Source: Flavobacteriales bacterium
GTDB taxonomy: Bacteria > Bacteroidota > Bacteroidia > NS11-12g > UBA9320
DNA: 58,300 nt
Assembly: GCA_020635455.1 (NCBI GenBank)
Contig: JACJZT010000010.1
Coordinates: forward strand, 1 to 58,300
Reading direction: 5' to 3'
The notes under the pieces: model-generated
Told to the model about the DNA's origin: nothing
The model's input: the letters and a program-made list of their open reading frames with translations, nothing else
The model's database searches: none
In this document: positions 43,472-51,581 of the stretch, piece by piece
Position numbering within the stretch: the stretch's first letter is position 1
Layout of the letters: every line of letters starts with the position of its first letter
Made by a program: the position numbers and the translations under genes

Positions 43472-43503
43472 CAAACATAGCAGAATTGTTCGATTAAATC
43501 AAA
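43472..43503 (-). promoter_or_regulatory. Bacteroidota-type promoter for the cytochrome-like lipoprotein
   Basis: Minus strand: TTTG (43503-43500), 20-base spacer, TATGTTTG (43479-43472). This is among the best matches to the TTTG/TAnnTTTG model in the window. The expected start near 43465 gives a leader of about 11 nt to the ATG at 43454. Confidence 0.6.
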
Positions 43504-43531
43504 AGCGCATTTTCTGAGAATTGTAAAATGT

Positions 43532-45163
43532 TTAATTCAGTTGCCGACCGGATATGAACAGCATCCTGACAGAAAGTTCCTTAAGTTTTTGAGGATCTGC
43601 CCTGTAAGGATTTTCATCCATAACTATAAAATCAGCCCATTTCCCGGTCTCCAGGCTTCCGGTTTCCATTTCCCAGAAATTTCCTTTTGCAGCCCAAACG
43701 GTCATACCCGCAAACGTTTGGTTCCGGGTTAAAGATTCATCAATATAGAAACCGTTTTCAGGCTTACCATCCGGATCTTTGCGGTAAATTGAAGAACGAA
43801 TGGTATTAAAGGGTGAAACGTACTCTACCGGAAAATCTGTTCCAAGGACCACATATCCTGATTTTTCCAGAAGCGAACGATAAGCATAAGCTTCGTTCAT
43901 TCGCTGTTTACAAAGGCGGTTTTCAGCCCAGTTCATATCCGAGGTAGAATGGGTAGGCTGAATGGAAGGAATGATGGAGCAATTTTCAAAAAGTGCCATG
44001 TCGGAAGGTGAAACCACCTGAGCGTGCTCAATTCTCCAGCGTCGGTCGTTTTTACGGTTTGAGAGCTGTGATGCATAGGCTCTCAGCACAAGGGCATTGG
44101 CCGAATCGCCAATACAATGGGTGTTTGCCTGGAAACCCATGTCGAAGATCTCTTTCAGTAATTGCTTAAGTTCAACAGGTTGAATCAGTTGTAAACCATA
44201 GTTTTCAGGATCATCGCAATAGGGTTTTTTGAGCAAAGCCCCTCTTGAACCCAATGCTCCGTCGGAATAAATTTTTATACTGTTGCAGTGAACTCTGTCC
44301 TTCAGCAAGGGGCCGTTTTTTTTAAAATGATCGAGAGTTACCGAATCAGGGTTGGCCATAAGATAGAACCTTAATTTAAGTGCACCTTCATCGCACAAAC
44401 TATCAATTAAGGATATGTCTTCTAAGGAAAGTCCTGCATCGGCAACCTGAGATATCCCATATTTTATACATTCGTTCTGAGCATTCAACAACCATTTGAT
44501 CTTGGTTGAGTGACCCGTTTTGGGGATTTTTGACACCAAAAGATCAGAGGCCTTGTCAACCAAAACACCTGTAGGTCTTCCGTTTTTCAACTCTATCCTT
44601 CCCCCTTCAATATGTGAATTTTTATCAATGCCAGCATATTGCAGAACTTTTGTTCCGGCCAATAAGGCATGACCGTCGATCCTGCTCAGAACAATATAAT
44701 GACTCGGGAACATGCTGTCAAGCATCCGGTTGTCCGGCAAAGTTTTTTCAGTCCAGAGGTTTTGATCCCAACCTCTTCCAAAGATCCATTGCCTTCGGGG
44801 ATGCAACATAATAAAAGTCTTCACTCTTGAAACCACCTCTTCCATGCTTTCTGAACCAAACAACATTACTTCATCCATAGCTTTACCAAGTCCCAGAAAA
44901 TGACAATGTCCGTCGATGAAAGATGGAAGAACGTACTTACCATTTAAGTCTTTAATCTGCTCAGGATCAAATTCATTTTTCCATGAATTGTCCTTGTACA
45001 ACTTTAAAACTTTGCCATTATCAACCACCATGGCCGAAAATGAATCTGTAAATGGACCGGTGATGATCTTTGCATTGGCAATGACCAAATTGGCCGATCT
45101 TTTATTTTGAGCATTCAGATTTATTGAAATGCTTAAAAGAAAGAAAATTATTGAATACCTCAT
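43532..45163 (-). CDS. Secreted amidohydrolase, YtcJ-like
   Basis: A 543-residue amidohydrolase-superfamily protein with a signal peptide (YSIIFFLLSISINLNAQ). The metal motif FIDGHCHFLGLG gives the first HxH pair, followed by HCIGDSANA, RIEHAQVV and GTDFPVEYVSP, with their His/Asp ligands. It is of the YtcJ/AepA-like amidohydrolase_3 family, which includes N-substituted formamide deformylases; the real substrate is unknown. The frame begins at a TTG at 45178, but the ATG at 45163 starts the signal peptide. Confidence 0.9.
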   Translation of the reverse strand: MRYSIIFFLLSISINLNAQNKRSANLVIANAKIITGPFTDSFSAMVVDNGKVLKLYKDNSWKNEFDPEQIKDLNGKYVLPSFIDGHCHFLGLGKAMDEVMLFGSESMEEVVSRVKTFIMLHPRRQWIFGRGWDQNLWTEKTLPDNRMLDSMFPSHYIVLSRIDGHALLAGTKVLQYAGIDKNSHIEGGRIELKNGRPTGVLVDKASDLLVSKIPKTGHSTKIKWLLNAQNECIKYGISQVADAGLSLEDISLIDSLCDEGALKLRFYLMANPDSVTLDHFKKNGPLLKDRVHCNSIKIYSDGALGSRGALLKKPYCDDPENYGLQLIQPVELKQLLKEIFDMGFQANTHCIGDSANALVLRAYASQLSNRKNDRRWRIEHAQVVSPSDMALFENCSIIPSIQPTHSTSDMNWAENRLCKQRMNEAYAYRSLLEKSGYVVLGTDFPVEYVSPFNTIRSSIYRKDPDGKPENGFYIDESLTRNQTFAGMTVWAAKGNFWEMETGSLETGKWADFIVMDENPYRADPQKLKELSVRMLFISGRQLN

Positions 45164-45214
45164 TCCGGTCTTAAACAATGCAATGATAGTTCATTAAAGT
45201 TTCAAGCACAAAAA

Positions 45215-45242
45215 ATGCCGGACCTTGTCATGGATCCGGCAT
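45215..45242 (-). terminator. Rho-independent terminator after the rhodanese-thioredoxin gene
   Basis: Perfect 8-bp stem ATGCCGGA (45215-45222) / TCCGGCAT (45235-45242), with a possible extra CC/GG inside. Read on the minus strand it is followed by a TTTTTT run (45216-45211). It lies 31-58 nt after the stop of the 45273-46001 gene and ends the persulfide cluster. Confidence 0.8.
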
Positions 45243-45272
45243 GGAAAATACTATAACAAACACAGAGTATTT

Positions 45273-46001
45273 CTACTCCAGTATCTTTTTTAAGACATCG
45301 GTTTTTTCTATAAATCCAACATTTGTCCATATACTGGCCTGCTCTTTAAAAAGCATTAAAACCGGAATGGCATCGATCTGCAGTAATTCTGCAAGTGATG
45401 GGTTTTGATCAATATCTATCCTCAAAACTTTCACCTTATCGGGATGTTCTTTTTCGATTTCTTCGAGATAGGGTTTCATTTTCTTGCAAGGCATGCACCA
45501 TTCAGCAAAAAAATCTACCAGAACGAGTTTGTCGGAAACAAGCATGGCTTCAAATTGTTCCTTGCTCATGCCCTGATCTTTTTTAGTAGCAGCGGTAGTT
45601 TCAGGTAAGCCTGAGGCTCTCCACTTCAGCATTCCTCCGGATAATTCATAAACCTGTGTAAATCCGGAAGAACGCAAATATGAAGCTGCTGCCGAGCTTC
45701 TTCCTCCACTGAGGCAATAAACCATTACCGGTTTTGCCTTATCCAGTTTTGAAGTTTCGGTTTTAAAGTCCAGGCTATTCCAGTTGATGTTGACGGCGTT
45801 CTCGATATGACCATCTGAGAATTCTTCGGGTGTTCGAACATCCAGCAGGATCTCATCCGGCAAGGAATCCAGCATCTTTGAAAATTCAGCAGCATTCAGG
45901 TCTGTTCTTGCGTTCCCGGTTTGCCCTGTACTGCAGCCATAACCGGCCATAAAGAAAAGGATCAACATCGAATGGGGTATTCTATTAATTTTACGCAGCA
46001 T
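45273..46001 (-). CDS. Rhodanese-thioredoxin fusion lipoprotein
   Basis: A 242-residue exported fusion. A lipoprotein signal (LILFFMAGYGC) is followed by a rhodanese domain (residues about 40-130; catalytic Cys in VYCLSGGRS) and a thioredoxin domain (about 145-242; active site EWCMPCKK, cis-Pro region IDAIPVLML). The pairing suggests that sulfane sulfur taken by the rhodanese Cys is reduced by the linked thioredoxin at the periplasmic face. Its start overlaps the cytoplasmic thioredoxin gene by 11 nt. It is the last gene of the cluster and has a clear terminator. Confidence 0.93.
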   Translation of the reverse strand: MLRKINRIPHSMLILFFMAGYGCSTGQTGNARTDLNAAEFSKMLDSLPDEILLDVRTPEEFSDGHIENAVNINWNSLDFKTETSKLDKAKPVMVYCLSGGRSSAAASYLRSSGFTQVYELSGGMLKWRASGLPETTAATKKDQGMSKEQFEAMLVSDKLVLVDFFAEWCMPCKKMKPYLEEIEKEHPDKVKVLRIDIDQNPSLAELLQIDAIPVLMLFKEQASIWTNVGFIEKTDVLKKILE

Positions 46002-46290
46002 GTGAGTCTATTATACTTTTTAAATTTGCCGAAGAAACGACTCCGGATTGACGCCAAACAATTTTTCCATTTTTATACAAAACCAGAGTGGGTACTCCCT
46101 GAATCTGAAGTTTCGAAGCGATTTCAGAATTCCTGTCAACATCCACTTTTATTATTCTGGCCTTGTTACCGATCCTGGTTTTTAAATCCTCCAGAATGGG
46201 TTTCATGGTTTTACATGGGCCACACCACTCGGCATAAAAATCGACAAGGGTCGGGGTATTGCTATTAACTATTTCACTAAATCCTGACAT
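45991..46290 (-). CDS. Cytoplasmic thioredoxin
   Basis: A compact 99-residue thioredoxin with EWCGPCKTM at the active site and IQGVPTLVLY as the cis-Pro loop. There is no signal peptide. It overlaps the fusion lipoprotein gene by 11 nt and follows the rhodanese gene by 62 nt. The position in a rhodanese cluster suggests reduction of protein persulfides rather than general disulfide reduction, but this is inference. An ACAATTGT octamer that repeats the core of the upstream Crp/Fnr-like site lies at 46315-46322. Confidence 0.93.
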   Translation of the reverse strand: MSGFSEIVNSNTPTLVDFYAEWCGPCKTMKPILEDLKTRIGNKARIIKVDVDRNSEIASKLQIQGVPTLVLYKNGKIVWRQSGVVSSANLKSIIDSHAA

Positions 46291-46352
46291 AAACTATATA
46301 ATCTTGATTTTTATACAATTGTTTGAATTATCTGCAAATTACCTGAAAAAAT

Positions 46353-46670
46353 TTAACGGATCTTACTTTGAAGACTTGTCCAGCCTCCTCCGTTGTGAAC
46401 ATTCGTATAACCATTTGATTTCAATATTGCCTTGGCAGAAGCGGAGCGCATCCCGGATGCACAACAGGTAATAATGGCTTTATCTTTGTCCTTGAGTTTT
46501 TTAAGGTTTCGGTTTAAGGAGTCAAGGGGTATGTTTTGAGAACCTTTAATGTGTCCTCCCGAAAATTCTCCGGGAGTTCTTACATCAACGATAATAGCGC
46601 CATTGGAAATTAATTCTTTATAATCTGTTTGCGGACCAATGCCAAGCATGCTTTTTAATGTTTCGAACAT
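46353..46670 (-). CDS. Single-domain rhodanese
   Basis: A 105-residue cytoplasmic rhodanese (sulfurtransferase) that moves sulfane sulfur to cyanide, sulfite or thiols. The conserved VDVRTPGEFSGGHIKGSQNIP opens the domain, and the active-site loop is CCASGMRS. The residue before the catalytic loop is also Cys, which is unusual but not rare. It lies between DUF2892 (27 nt) and thioredoxin (62 nt) genes on the minus strand. In E. coli YgaP a rhodanese and a DUF2892-like TM domain are fused; here they are separate. Confidence 0.92.
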   Translation of the reverse strand: MFETLKSMLGIGPQTDYKELISNGAIIVDVRTPGEFSGGHIKGSQNIPLDSLNRNLKKLKDKDKAIITCCASGMRSASAKAILKSNGYTNVHNGGGWTSLQSKIR

Positions 46671-46697
46671 GGTTTATGATTTTGATAAATATTCTAA

Positions 46698-46919
46698 TTA
46701 ATTGGTTGATTTATCTTTTTTACGACTTGAAATGCCTAATGCGAAGTAAATTGGACAAAAATTTAAAGAGACCGTAAGCAAAAAAATTACAGCCACAGCA
46801 ATTAAAACGATGGCTAAAGTACCGCTGATCGTACCAGTAGCATAAAGCACAAAAACCGTTAAAGCGATCAACACTCTGATTGCTTTGTCAACTGAACTCA
46901 TGTTTTTTATTAGTTTCAT
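46698..46919 (-). CDS. DUF2892/YgaP-TM family protein
   Basis: A 73-residue inner membrane protein with two TM helices (VLIALTVFVLYATG and GTLAIVLIAVAVIFLLTVSL), preceded by the MSSVDKAIRVLI start and followed by the conserved FCPIYFALGI. It matches DUF2892, the TM half of the YgaP sulfurtransferase. It is the first gene of the rhodanese/thioredoxin run and has a strong palindromic site 45-58 nt upstream. Confidence 0.9.
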   Translation of the reverse strand: MKLIKNMSSVDKAIRVLIALTVFVLYATGTISGTLAIVLIAVAVIFLLTVSLNFCPIYFALGISSRKKDKSTN

Positions 46920-46933
46920 AATGTATTTTTATG

Positions 46934-46977
46934 CAAAGTTCATGCATTAATTAATAGAAAACGGTGACAATTGTCAC
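46934..46977 (-). promoter_or_regulatory. Crp/Fnr-like operator and -7 element for the persulfide operon
   Basis: A perfect 14-base palindrome, GTGACAATTGTCAC, lies at 46964-46977. On the minus strand a near-consensus -7 element (GAACTTTG, one mismatch to TAnnTTTG) is at 46941-46934, which predicts transcription start near 46928. The palindrome centre is then about 42 bases upstream, the class II activator position used by Crp/Fnr proteins. The adjacent Crp/Fnr gene (47457-48068) is the obvious candidate to bind here; that is inference. Confidence 0.65.
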
Positions 46978-46982
46978 ATAAG

Positions 46983-47456
46983 CTAAAAAATACCGGGAAA
47001 GAATTTTGCAGTGTCTTTCATATACCTGGCGTACATCTCAAATTTTTCTTCAAGGAGTTTTTCCTCGTACTTTGATTTAAAATGAAACAGAACCAATAAT
47101 GCTATACTTATGCATATTTTGAAAATGCTCATGGCATAAAATCCATAAAAGAACAACATACAAAATATTCCGGTATAGATCGGGTGCCGAATGTATTTGT
47201 ACAAACCATTGGTTACCAGATAAGAACCTGTTTTGGGTGAAGGAAAAGGTGTAAGATTTGACCTTAACTGAATAATTCCAAGGGCCAGTATACAGAAACC
47301 AAGTATTGATAAAAAAAGAAAAACATAGCGAACACTCGCAGGATAGGTAACTAAAAAAATATTTACCTTAAAAAGATAGAGTACAAAAAAGATAAGTTGC
47401 AAACCAACATAAAACAATTCAAGAATTCCGGGCCTTTCCCTTTTTTTTCGATCCAT
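46983..47456 (-). CDS. Isoprenylcysteine carboxyl methyltransferase-like membrane protein
   Basis: A 157-residue membrane protein with four to five TM helices of the ICMT/PEMT-like superfamily. The diagnostic motif is GLYKYIRHPIYTG followed by the AdoMet-binding C-terminal part (KSKYEEKLLEEKF). Bacteria lack prenylated CAAX proteins in most cases, so the true methyl acceptor (lipid or small thiol) is unknown. It begins immediately after the Crp/Fnr stop and precedes the operator of the rhodanese run, so it may be co-transcribed with the regulator. Confidence 0.88.
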   Translation of the reverse strand: MDRKKRERPGILELFYVGLQLIFFVLYLFKVNIFLVTYPASVRYVFLFLSILGFCILALGIIQLRSNLTPFPSPKTGSYLVTNGLYKYIRHPIYTGIFCMLFFYGFYAMSIFKICISIALLVLFHFKSKYEEKLLEEKFEMYARYMKDTAKFFPGIF

Positions 47457-48068
47457 TTATTTAAGCAATTCGATTTTGTTGCGTTTTAACTTTAGCAAGC
47501 CCTTTTCTTCCATCTGTTTTAAAAGCCTTGATATTACTGTTCGCGCCGTGCCTAATTCATTTGCGATCTGCTCATGCGTAATTTGTATTTCATTTGATTG
47601 TGAATTTTCCGTTTTCCTTAAAAGAAAGTCATAAAGTCTTTCGTCCATTTTTTTAAAAGCCACCGCTTCAACCGTTTCAAGCAATTCTTCAAATCGTATG
47701 TTATAAAGCCTGAAAACATATTCCAGCCACTCCGGAAAATCCTTCATAAGTAAATTAAGCTTTGAAACCGGTACCATCAGGATCTCGGAATCTTCCTCTG
47801 CCATTGCCTTTATTTTACTTTTTTCATTATGTATACCACCTAAAAACGACATGATGCAGGTTTCTCCGGGATGAATGTAATACAAGAGGATCTCGTTCCC
47901 TGTTTCGTCAATTCTCAGCACTTTCAGATTCCCTTTTGTCACAATGGGTATTGACCTGATATAGGACTGATTTGCCTGAATGATCTCATCTTTTTTTACG
48001 TGTATGCGTTCTCCGATCTCATTTAGTTTGATCCTCAAACGTGGACTGCTTTCAAGCTCTGCTATCAT
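47457..48068 (-). CDS. Crp/Fnr family transcription regulator
   Basis: A 203-residue regulator with an N-terminal cyclic-nucleotide-binding-like jelly roll (PGETCIMSF, roughly residues 15-125), a dimerisation helix and a C-terminal winged helix (ITHEQIANELGTARTVISRLLKQME, about 155-185). It has no Cys cluster of the FNR [4Fe-4S] type, so it is not a classical oxygen sensor. No consensus cAMP-binding motif is complete, so the effector is unknown; an interplay with cAMP from the 2716 cyclase is possible but not supported. It is likely to bind the palindrome at 46964-46977. Confidence 0.92.
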   Translation of the reverse strand: MIAELESSPRLRIKLNEIGERIHVKKDEIIQANQSYIRSIPIVTKGNLKVLRIDETGNEILLYYIHPGETCIMSFLGGIHNEKSKIKAMAEEDSEILMVPVSKLNLLMKDFPEWLEYVFRLYNIRFEELLETVEAVAFKKMDERLYDFLLRKTENSQSNEIQITHEQIANELGTARTVISRLLKQMEEKGLLKLKRNKIELLK

Positions 48069-48230
48069 AATCTTACAATTTTAAGGTGATTTTACCGACC
48101 AATTCAAATTATTAATGTTGAAACTATGTAAAACCTTCTTCTTCAAAATTAAAACAATAATTGTGTCAAATGAGAGTTAGAATGATAAAAGAGATGAAAC
48201 CTATTCTTTTTTATATACAGCTTAATCACG

Positions 48231-48238
48231 TACCTTTG
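48231..48238 (+). promoter_or_regulatory. Candidate -7 element for the BatA-type operon
   Basis: TACCTTTG fits TAnnTTTG and lies 10 nt before the ATG at 48249. No -33 TTG is visible 19-21 bases upstream. The leader would be very short. Confidence 0.4.
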
Positions 48239-48248
48239 TCAGCGTAAA

Positions 48249-50312
48249 ATGCAATTTCTCTACCCCGGTTTTCTTCTTGCATTATTTGCCCTTGTAATTC
48301 CGGTTTTAATTCATTTATTCAATTTCAGAAGATTTAAGCGAGTTCCCTTTACAAATCTTCGATTTCTGAGGGAAGTAAAACAACAATCTCAAAAGCAAAA
48401 AAATCTCAAACACATACTGATTCTTGTATCACGATGCCTGGCTTTGGCTTGTCTTGTTTTTGCATTTGCACAACCTTATTTACCATCATCGAATAAAAAA
48501 ATCGAAAAAGGTCGCAAGGCTGTGAGCATATACGTTGACAATTCATTCAGTATGAATGCCTTATCTGAAAAAGGTCCCTTGCTTGAAGTTGCCAAAGCAA
48601 AGGCAAGAGAGATCGCGGCTGCGTATAAGGCCACCGATAAATTTCAATTGTTAACCAATGAGTTCAATGGTTCAAATGAGCGATTCACATCAAGGGATGA
48701 ATTTATTGCTAACCTTGACAATATAGAGTTAAATCCCGGCTATAAAAGTCTCAAACAAATTGTTCAGAAACAGGAACAATTACTTTCAAACAGTGGCATT
48801 GAACTTAAAAAAGCCTATATAATCTCAGATTTTCAAAAGTCTTTTGCCAATGCTTCCAATGTAAAATTCGAAGACCAAATTGAAGGCACCTTTATTCCAC
48901 TGAGCCGAAACAATACTCAAAATTTATTGATCGATTCAGTATGGTTCACTTCACCGGTATTTCAACCAAAACAACCCCTCGAGCTCATCGTAAGGATCAA
49001 AAACTCCGGAGAACAAAGTCTTGAAGGGGGCACGGTTTCGCTAAAACTCAACGAGGTACAGAAAGCAGTTTCGGGATTCGACCTTGCTCCTGAAGAATCA
49101 AAGGACATTAGCATAATTTTTTCGGTTTCGGATACCGGTTGGCAAAATGCTGCCCTAAACATAACGGACCATCCGATCACCTTCGACGATACATGGTATT
49201 TTACCTTTGAGATGAGGGAACATATTAAGGTTCTTTATTTATTCGAAAATGTGGCCGTTCAGTATATTGAAAAGGCATACCTGACTGAACCTTTCCTAGC
49301 GTTACAGACCGTTAAAACCGACCAGATCGATTATTCAAAACTGGAGCGCTACGATCTGATTCTTCTTCAGGGCATCAAGGATGTTTCATCCGGAATGGCT
49401 CAGGAACTGGAACAATTTGTAAAAAATGGAGGCAACATCGCTGTGTTCCCATTCGACACAACCGGAAGTACCGGCATTAACTCCTTAATGATAAAATTAG
49501 GTGCAAGTTCGTTCGGTGAACTTATAAGGGAAAAAACCGATGTAAGTGTTCTTGATTTTAGTAACGACCTGCTGGCAAATAGTATAGAAAACGAACGCAA
49601 GAACCTGGATCTTCCAAAAACCTCCAAACATTTCAAACTTCACACCGGATCAATACCGGGTTATCAGGTTGCAACTCTCAGAAATGGTGATGTTTTTCTG
49701 AAATCTTACAAAATCGGGAAGGGTCATCTTTTCCAATACACCGTAGACCTTAACTCGGGTTGGAGTAATTTTCAGCAAAACCAGATTTTTATACCTTTGA
49801 TGTTTCGGATGGCATTTATGAAACAAAGTCAAATTCCTTTGTCGTATTATATTGGTCGAAATGAAATGCTGAAGCCTGTTTCCGGAATTAAAAAAAGCAG
49901 CAAACCAAATATTTTAAAAGGTGAACAGGCAGAATTCATACTTGAAAAGATCGCAAGGAATAACGACATATTCCTGTCTGAGAACAACATGGTTGTGAAA
50001 GATGGTTTATACGATCTTCTGGATGGTGACAATCGCATCCCCTTACAAAAAATAGCTTTTAATTACGACCGTCTGGAATCAGATATGGAAGTTATTGAAC
50101 AAACTAAACTTCAGGAGATCTTTGAGAGCAGTGGGTTTAAGGTTTTTCAAAAAACCGACATGCCTTTGAACACCCTGATAAAACAAGAAGAGCAAGGCAA
50201 ACCTTTGTGGAGAATATTTATTCTTCTCACGCTTTTATTTTTTGGAATTGAAATATTATTGCTAAGATTTTGGAAAAACAATCAATCGCCAAACACTCAG
50301 GCAGTGTCCTGA
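48249..50312 (+). CDS. BatA-domain / VWA-type membrane protein
   Basis: A 687-residue membrane protein of the Bacteroidota group with an N-terminal BatA double-TM domain (PGFLLALFALVIPVLIHLF, then KHILILVSRCLALACLVFAF). It has a VWA-like fold with a MIDAS-like DNSFSM at about residue 97, a beta-rich extracytoplasmic region, a glutamine-amidotransferase-like segment (YDLILLQGIKDV, KNGGNIAVFPFD), and a C-terminal TM helix (IFILLTLLFFGIEILLL). It is thought to act in envelope maintenance, but no enzyme activity is established. The next gene overlaps its end by 43 nt. Confidence 0.88.
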   Translation: MQFLYPGFLLALFALVIPVLIHLFNFRRFKRVPFTNLRFLREVKQQSQKQKNLKHILILVSRCLALACLVFAFAQPYLPSSNKKIEKGRKAVSIYVDNSFSMNALSEKGPLLEVAKAKAREIAAAYKATDKFQLLTNEFNGSNERFTSRDEFIANLDNIELNPGYKSLKQIVQKQEQLLSNSGIELKKAYIISDFQKSFANASNVKFEDQIEGTFIPLSRNNTQNLLIDSVWFTSPVFQPKQPLELIVRIKNSGEQSLEGGTVSLKLNEVQKAVSGFDLAPEESKDISIIFSVSDTGWQNAALNITDHPITFDDTWYFTFEMREHIKVLYLFENVAVQYIEKAYLTEPFLALQTVKTDQIDYSKLERYDLILLQGIKDVSSGMAQELEQFVKNGGNIAVFPFDTTGSTGINSLMIKLGASSFGELIREKTDVSVLDFSNDLLANSIENERKNLDLPKTSKHFKLHTGSIPGYQVATLRNGDVFLKSYKIGKGHLFQYTVDLNSGWSNFQQNQIFIPLMFRMAFMKQSQIPLSYYIGRNEMLKPVSGIKKSSKPNILKGEQAEFILEKIARNNDIFLSENNMVVKDGLYDLLDGDNRIPLQKIAFNYDRLESDMEVIEQTKLQEIFESSGFKVFQKTDMPLNTLIKQEEQGKPLWRIFILLTLLFFGIEILLLRFWKNNQSPNTQAVS

Positions 50313-51562
50313 TTAAAAACATCAGGCTTGTGTATCCGGGTTCTGAGCTTAACAACCTGGAAAAAGATGTATTCCTTGAGAATGGAGTAATTTCAAAAAC
50401 AGGTAGTCTGAGCTTTAAGGCAGATTTGGAGATTGATGGGAGCGGATGTTTTTTAACTCCGGGTCTGTTTGATCTTCGGGCACGTCACGGTGAGCCGGGA
50501 TTAGAGCAAAATGAAGACATTGCAAGTTTGTCTCAAACAGCTGCCAACGGAGGATTTACAGGCGTAGCCACCTTGCCGGATACCGAACCCTGCATTCAAA
50601 CCAAAGCACAGATCGAATTTCAACTGAATAAAGCAAAAGAAGGTCTTGTTGAACTGTATCCTTTTGGCGCAACAACAAAAGATCTTGAAGGGGTTGAATT
50701 AAATGAAATATTCGATATGCACCGTGGCGGAGCCATTGGTTTCAGCAACGGAGATCACTCTTACAGTTCAGGTGCCCTTCAACGAGCCTTGCTCTATGTA
50801 AAACCCTTCGGAGGTTTGATCTTTAGTCATGCCGAAGACACAAGCCTCAGAAATGGTGCATATATCAATGAAAGTAAGAACACGGCCTCACTGGGATTGA
50901 AATCTTTTGCTCCTCATGTTGAGTTTACTGCAATAGCAAGGGAAATTGAGATCGTAAAATACACAGGTTCCAGAATTCACTTTTCACATTTGAGTACAGG
51001 ACGTTCGGTTGAATTGATCCGCCAGGCCAAAAGATCCGGTTTGAACATTAGTTGCGATGTTTCGATCTTGCATCTTATATACAACGATGAGGTGATGAAC
51101 GGATTTGATGCAAATCTAAAACTTATGCCTCCCTTAAGAGATGAAGAAGACCGGCTTGCTCTTATTGAAGGAATAAACGACGGGACCATCGACTGCATTG
51201 TTTCAGACCATAATCCTCAATGTCCTGAATTCAAATTGGTGGAATTCAATTATTCACCTTTTGGTGCCATAACCCTGCAATTGGTTTACAGCTTGTACAA
51301 CCGGTATCTTTCCGACGCTATCTCGCTCGAAACCTTTGTTAAATGTGTTTCAGAGAATCCAAGAAGTCTGTTAAATCTGGAGAAGATCGATTTTCAGGAA
51401 AAGAAGCTTGCAAACTTTTCGATCTTCAACCCAAACCTGTCTTGGACGCTGGATCACAGCAGCAACAGCTCTTTGTCGGCAAACACTCACCTTTGGGGCA
51501 GTGAATTAAAAGGTAAATGTATCTTTACCGCGAACAAAGGTTATATCAACTTAAATACCTAA
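50270..51562 (+). CDS. Dihydroorotase-like protein with degenerate metal site
   Basis: A 430-residue cyclic amidohydrolase of the dihydroorotase (PyrC) type. The fold is clear, but the canonical D-x-H-x-H metal motif near the start reads D68-L-R70-A-R72, so both His are Arg. H187 (SHAED), H240 (HFSHLS) and D313 (SDHNP) remain. This is probably a non-catalytic homologue, as found beside active dihydroorotases or in complex with aspartate carbamoyltransferase in other bacteria. The frame begins at a TTG (50270) inside the BatA-type gene; no good ATG is near, so the start is uncertain. A second, active pyrC elsewhere would be expected. Confidence 0.85.
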   Translation: MEKQSIAKHSGSVLIKNIRLVYPGSELNNLEKDVFLENGVISKTGSLSFKADLEIDGSGCFLTPGLFDLRARHGEPGLEQNEDIASLSQTAANGGFTGVATLPDTEPCIQTKAQIEFQLNKAKEGLVELYPFGATTKDLEGVELNEIFDMHRGGAIGFSNGDHSYSSGALQRALLYVKPFGGLIFSHAEDTSLRNGAYINESKNTASLGLKSFAPHVEFTAIAREIEIVKYTGSRIHFSHLSTGRSVELIRQAKRSGLNISCDVSILHLIYNDEVMNGFDANLKLMPPLRDEEDRLALIEGINDGTIDCIVSDHNPQCPEFKLVEFNYSPFGAITLQLVYSLYNRYLSDAISLETFVKCVSENPRSLLNLEKIDFQEKKLANFSIFNPNLSWTLDHSSNSSLSANTHLWGSELKGKCIFTANKGYINLNT

Positions 51563-51581
51563 ACCCACACTTTTCACAACA

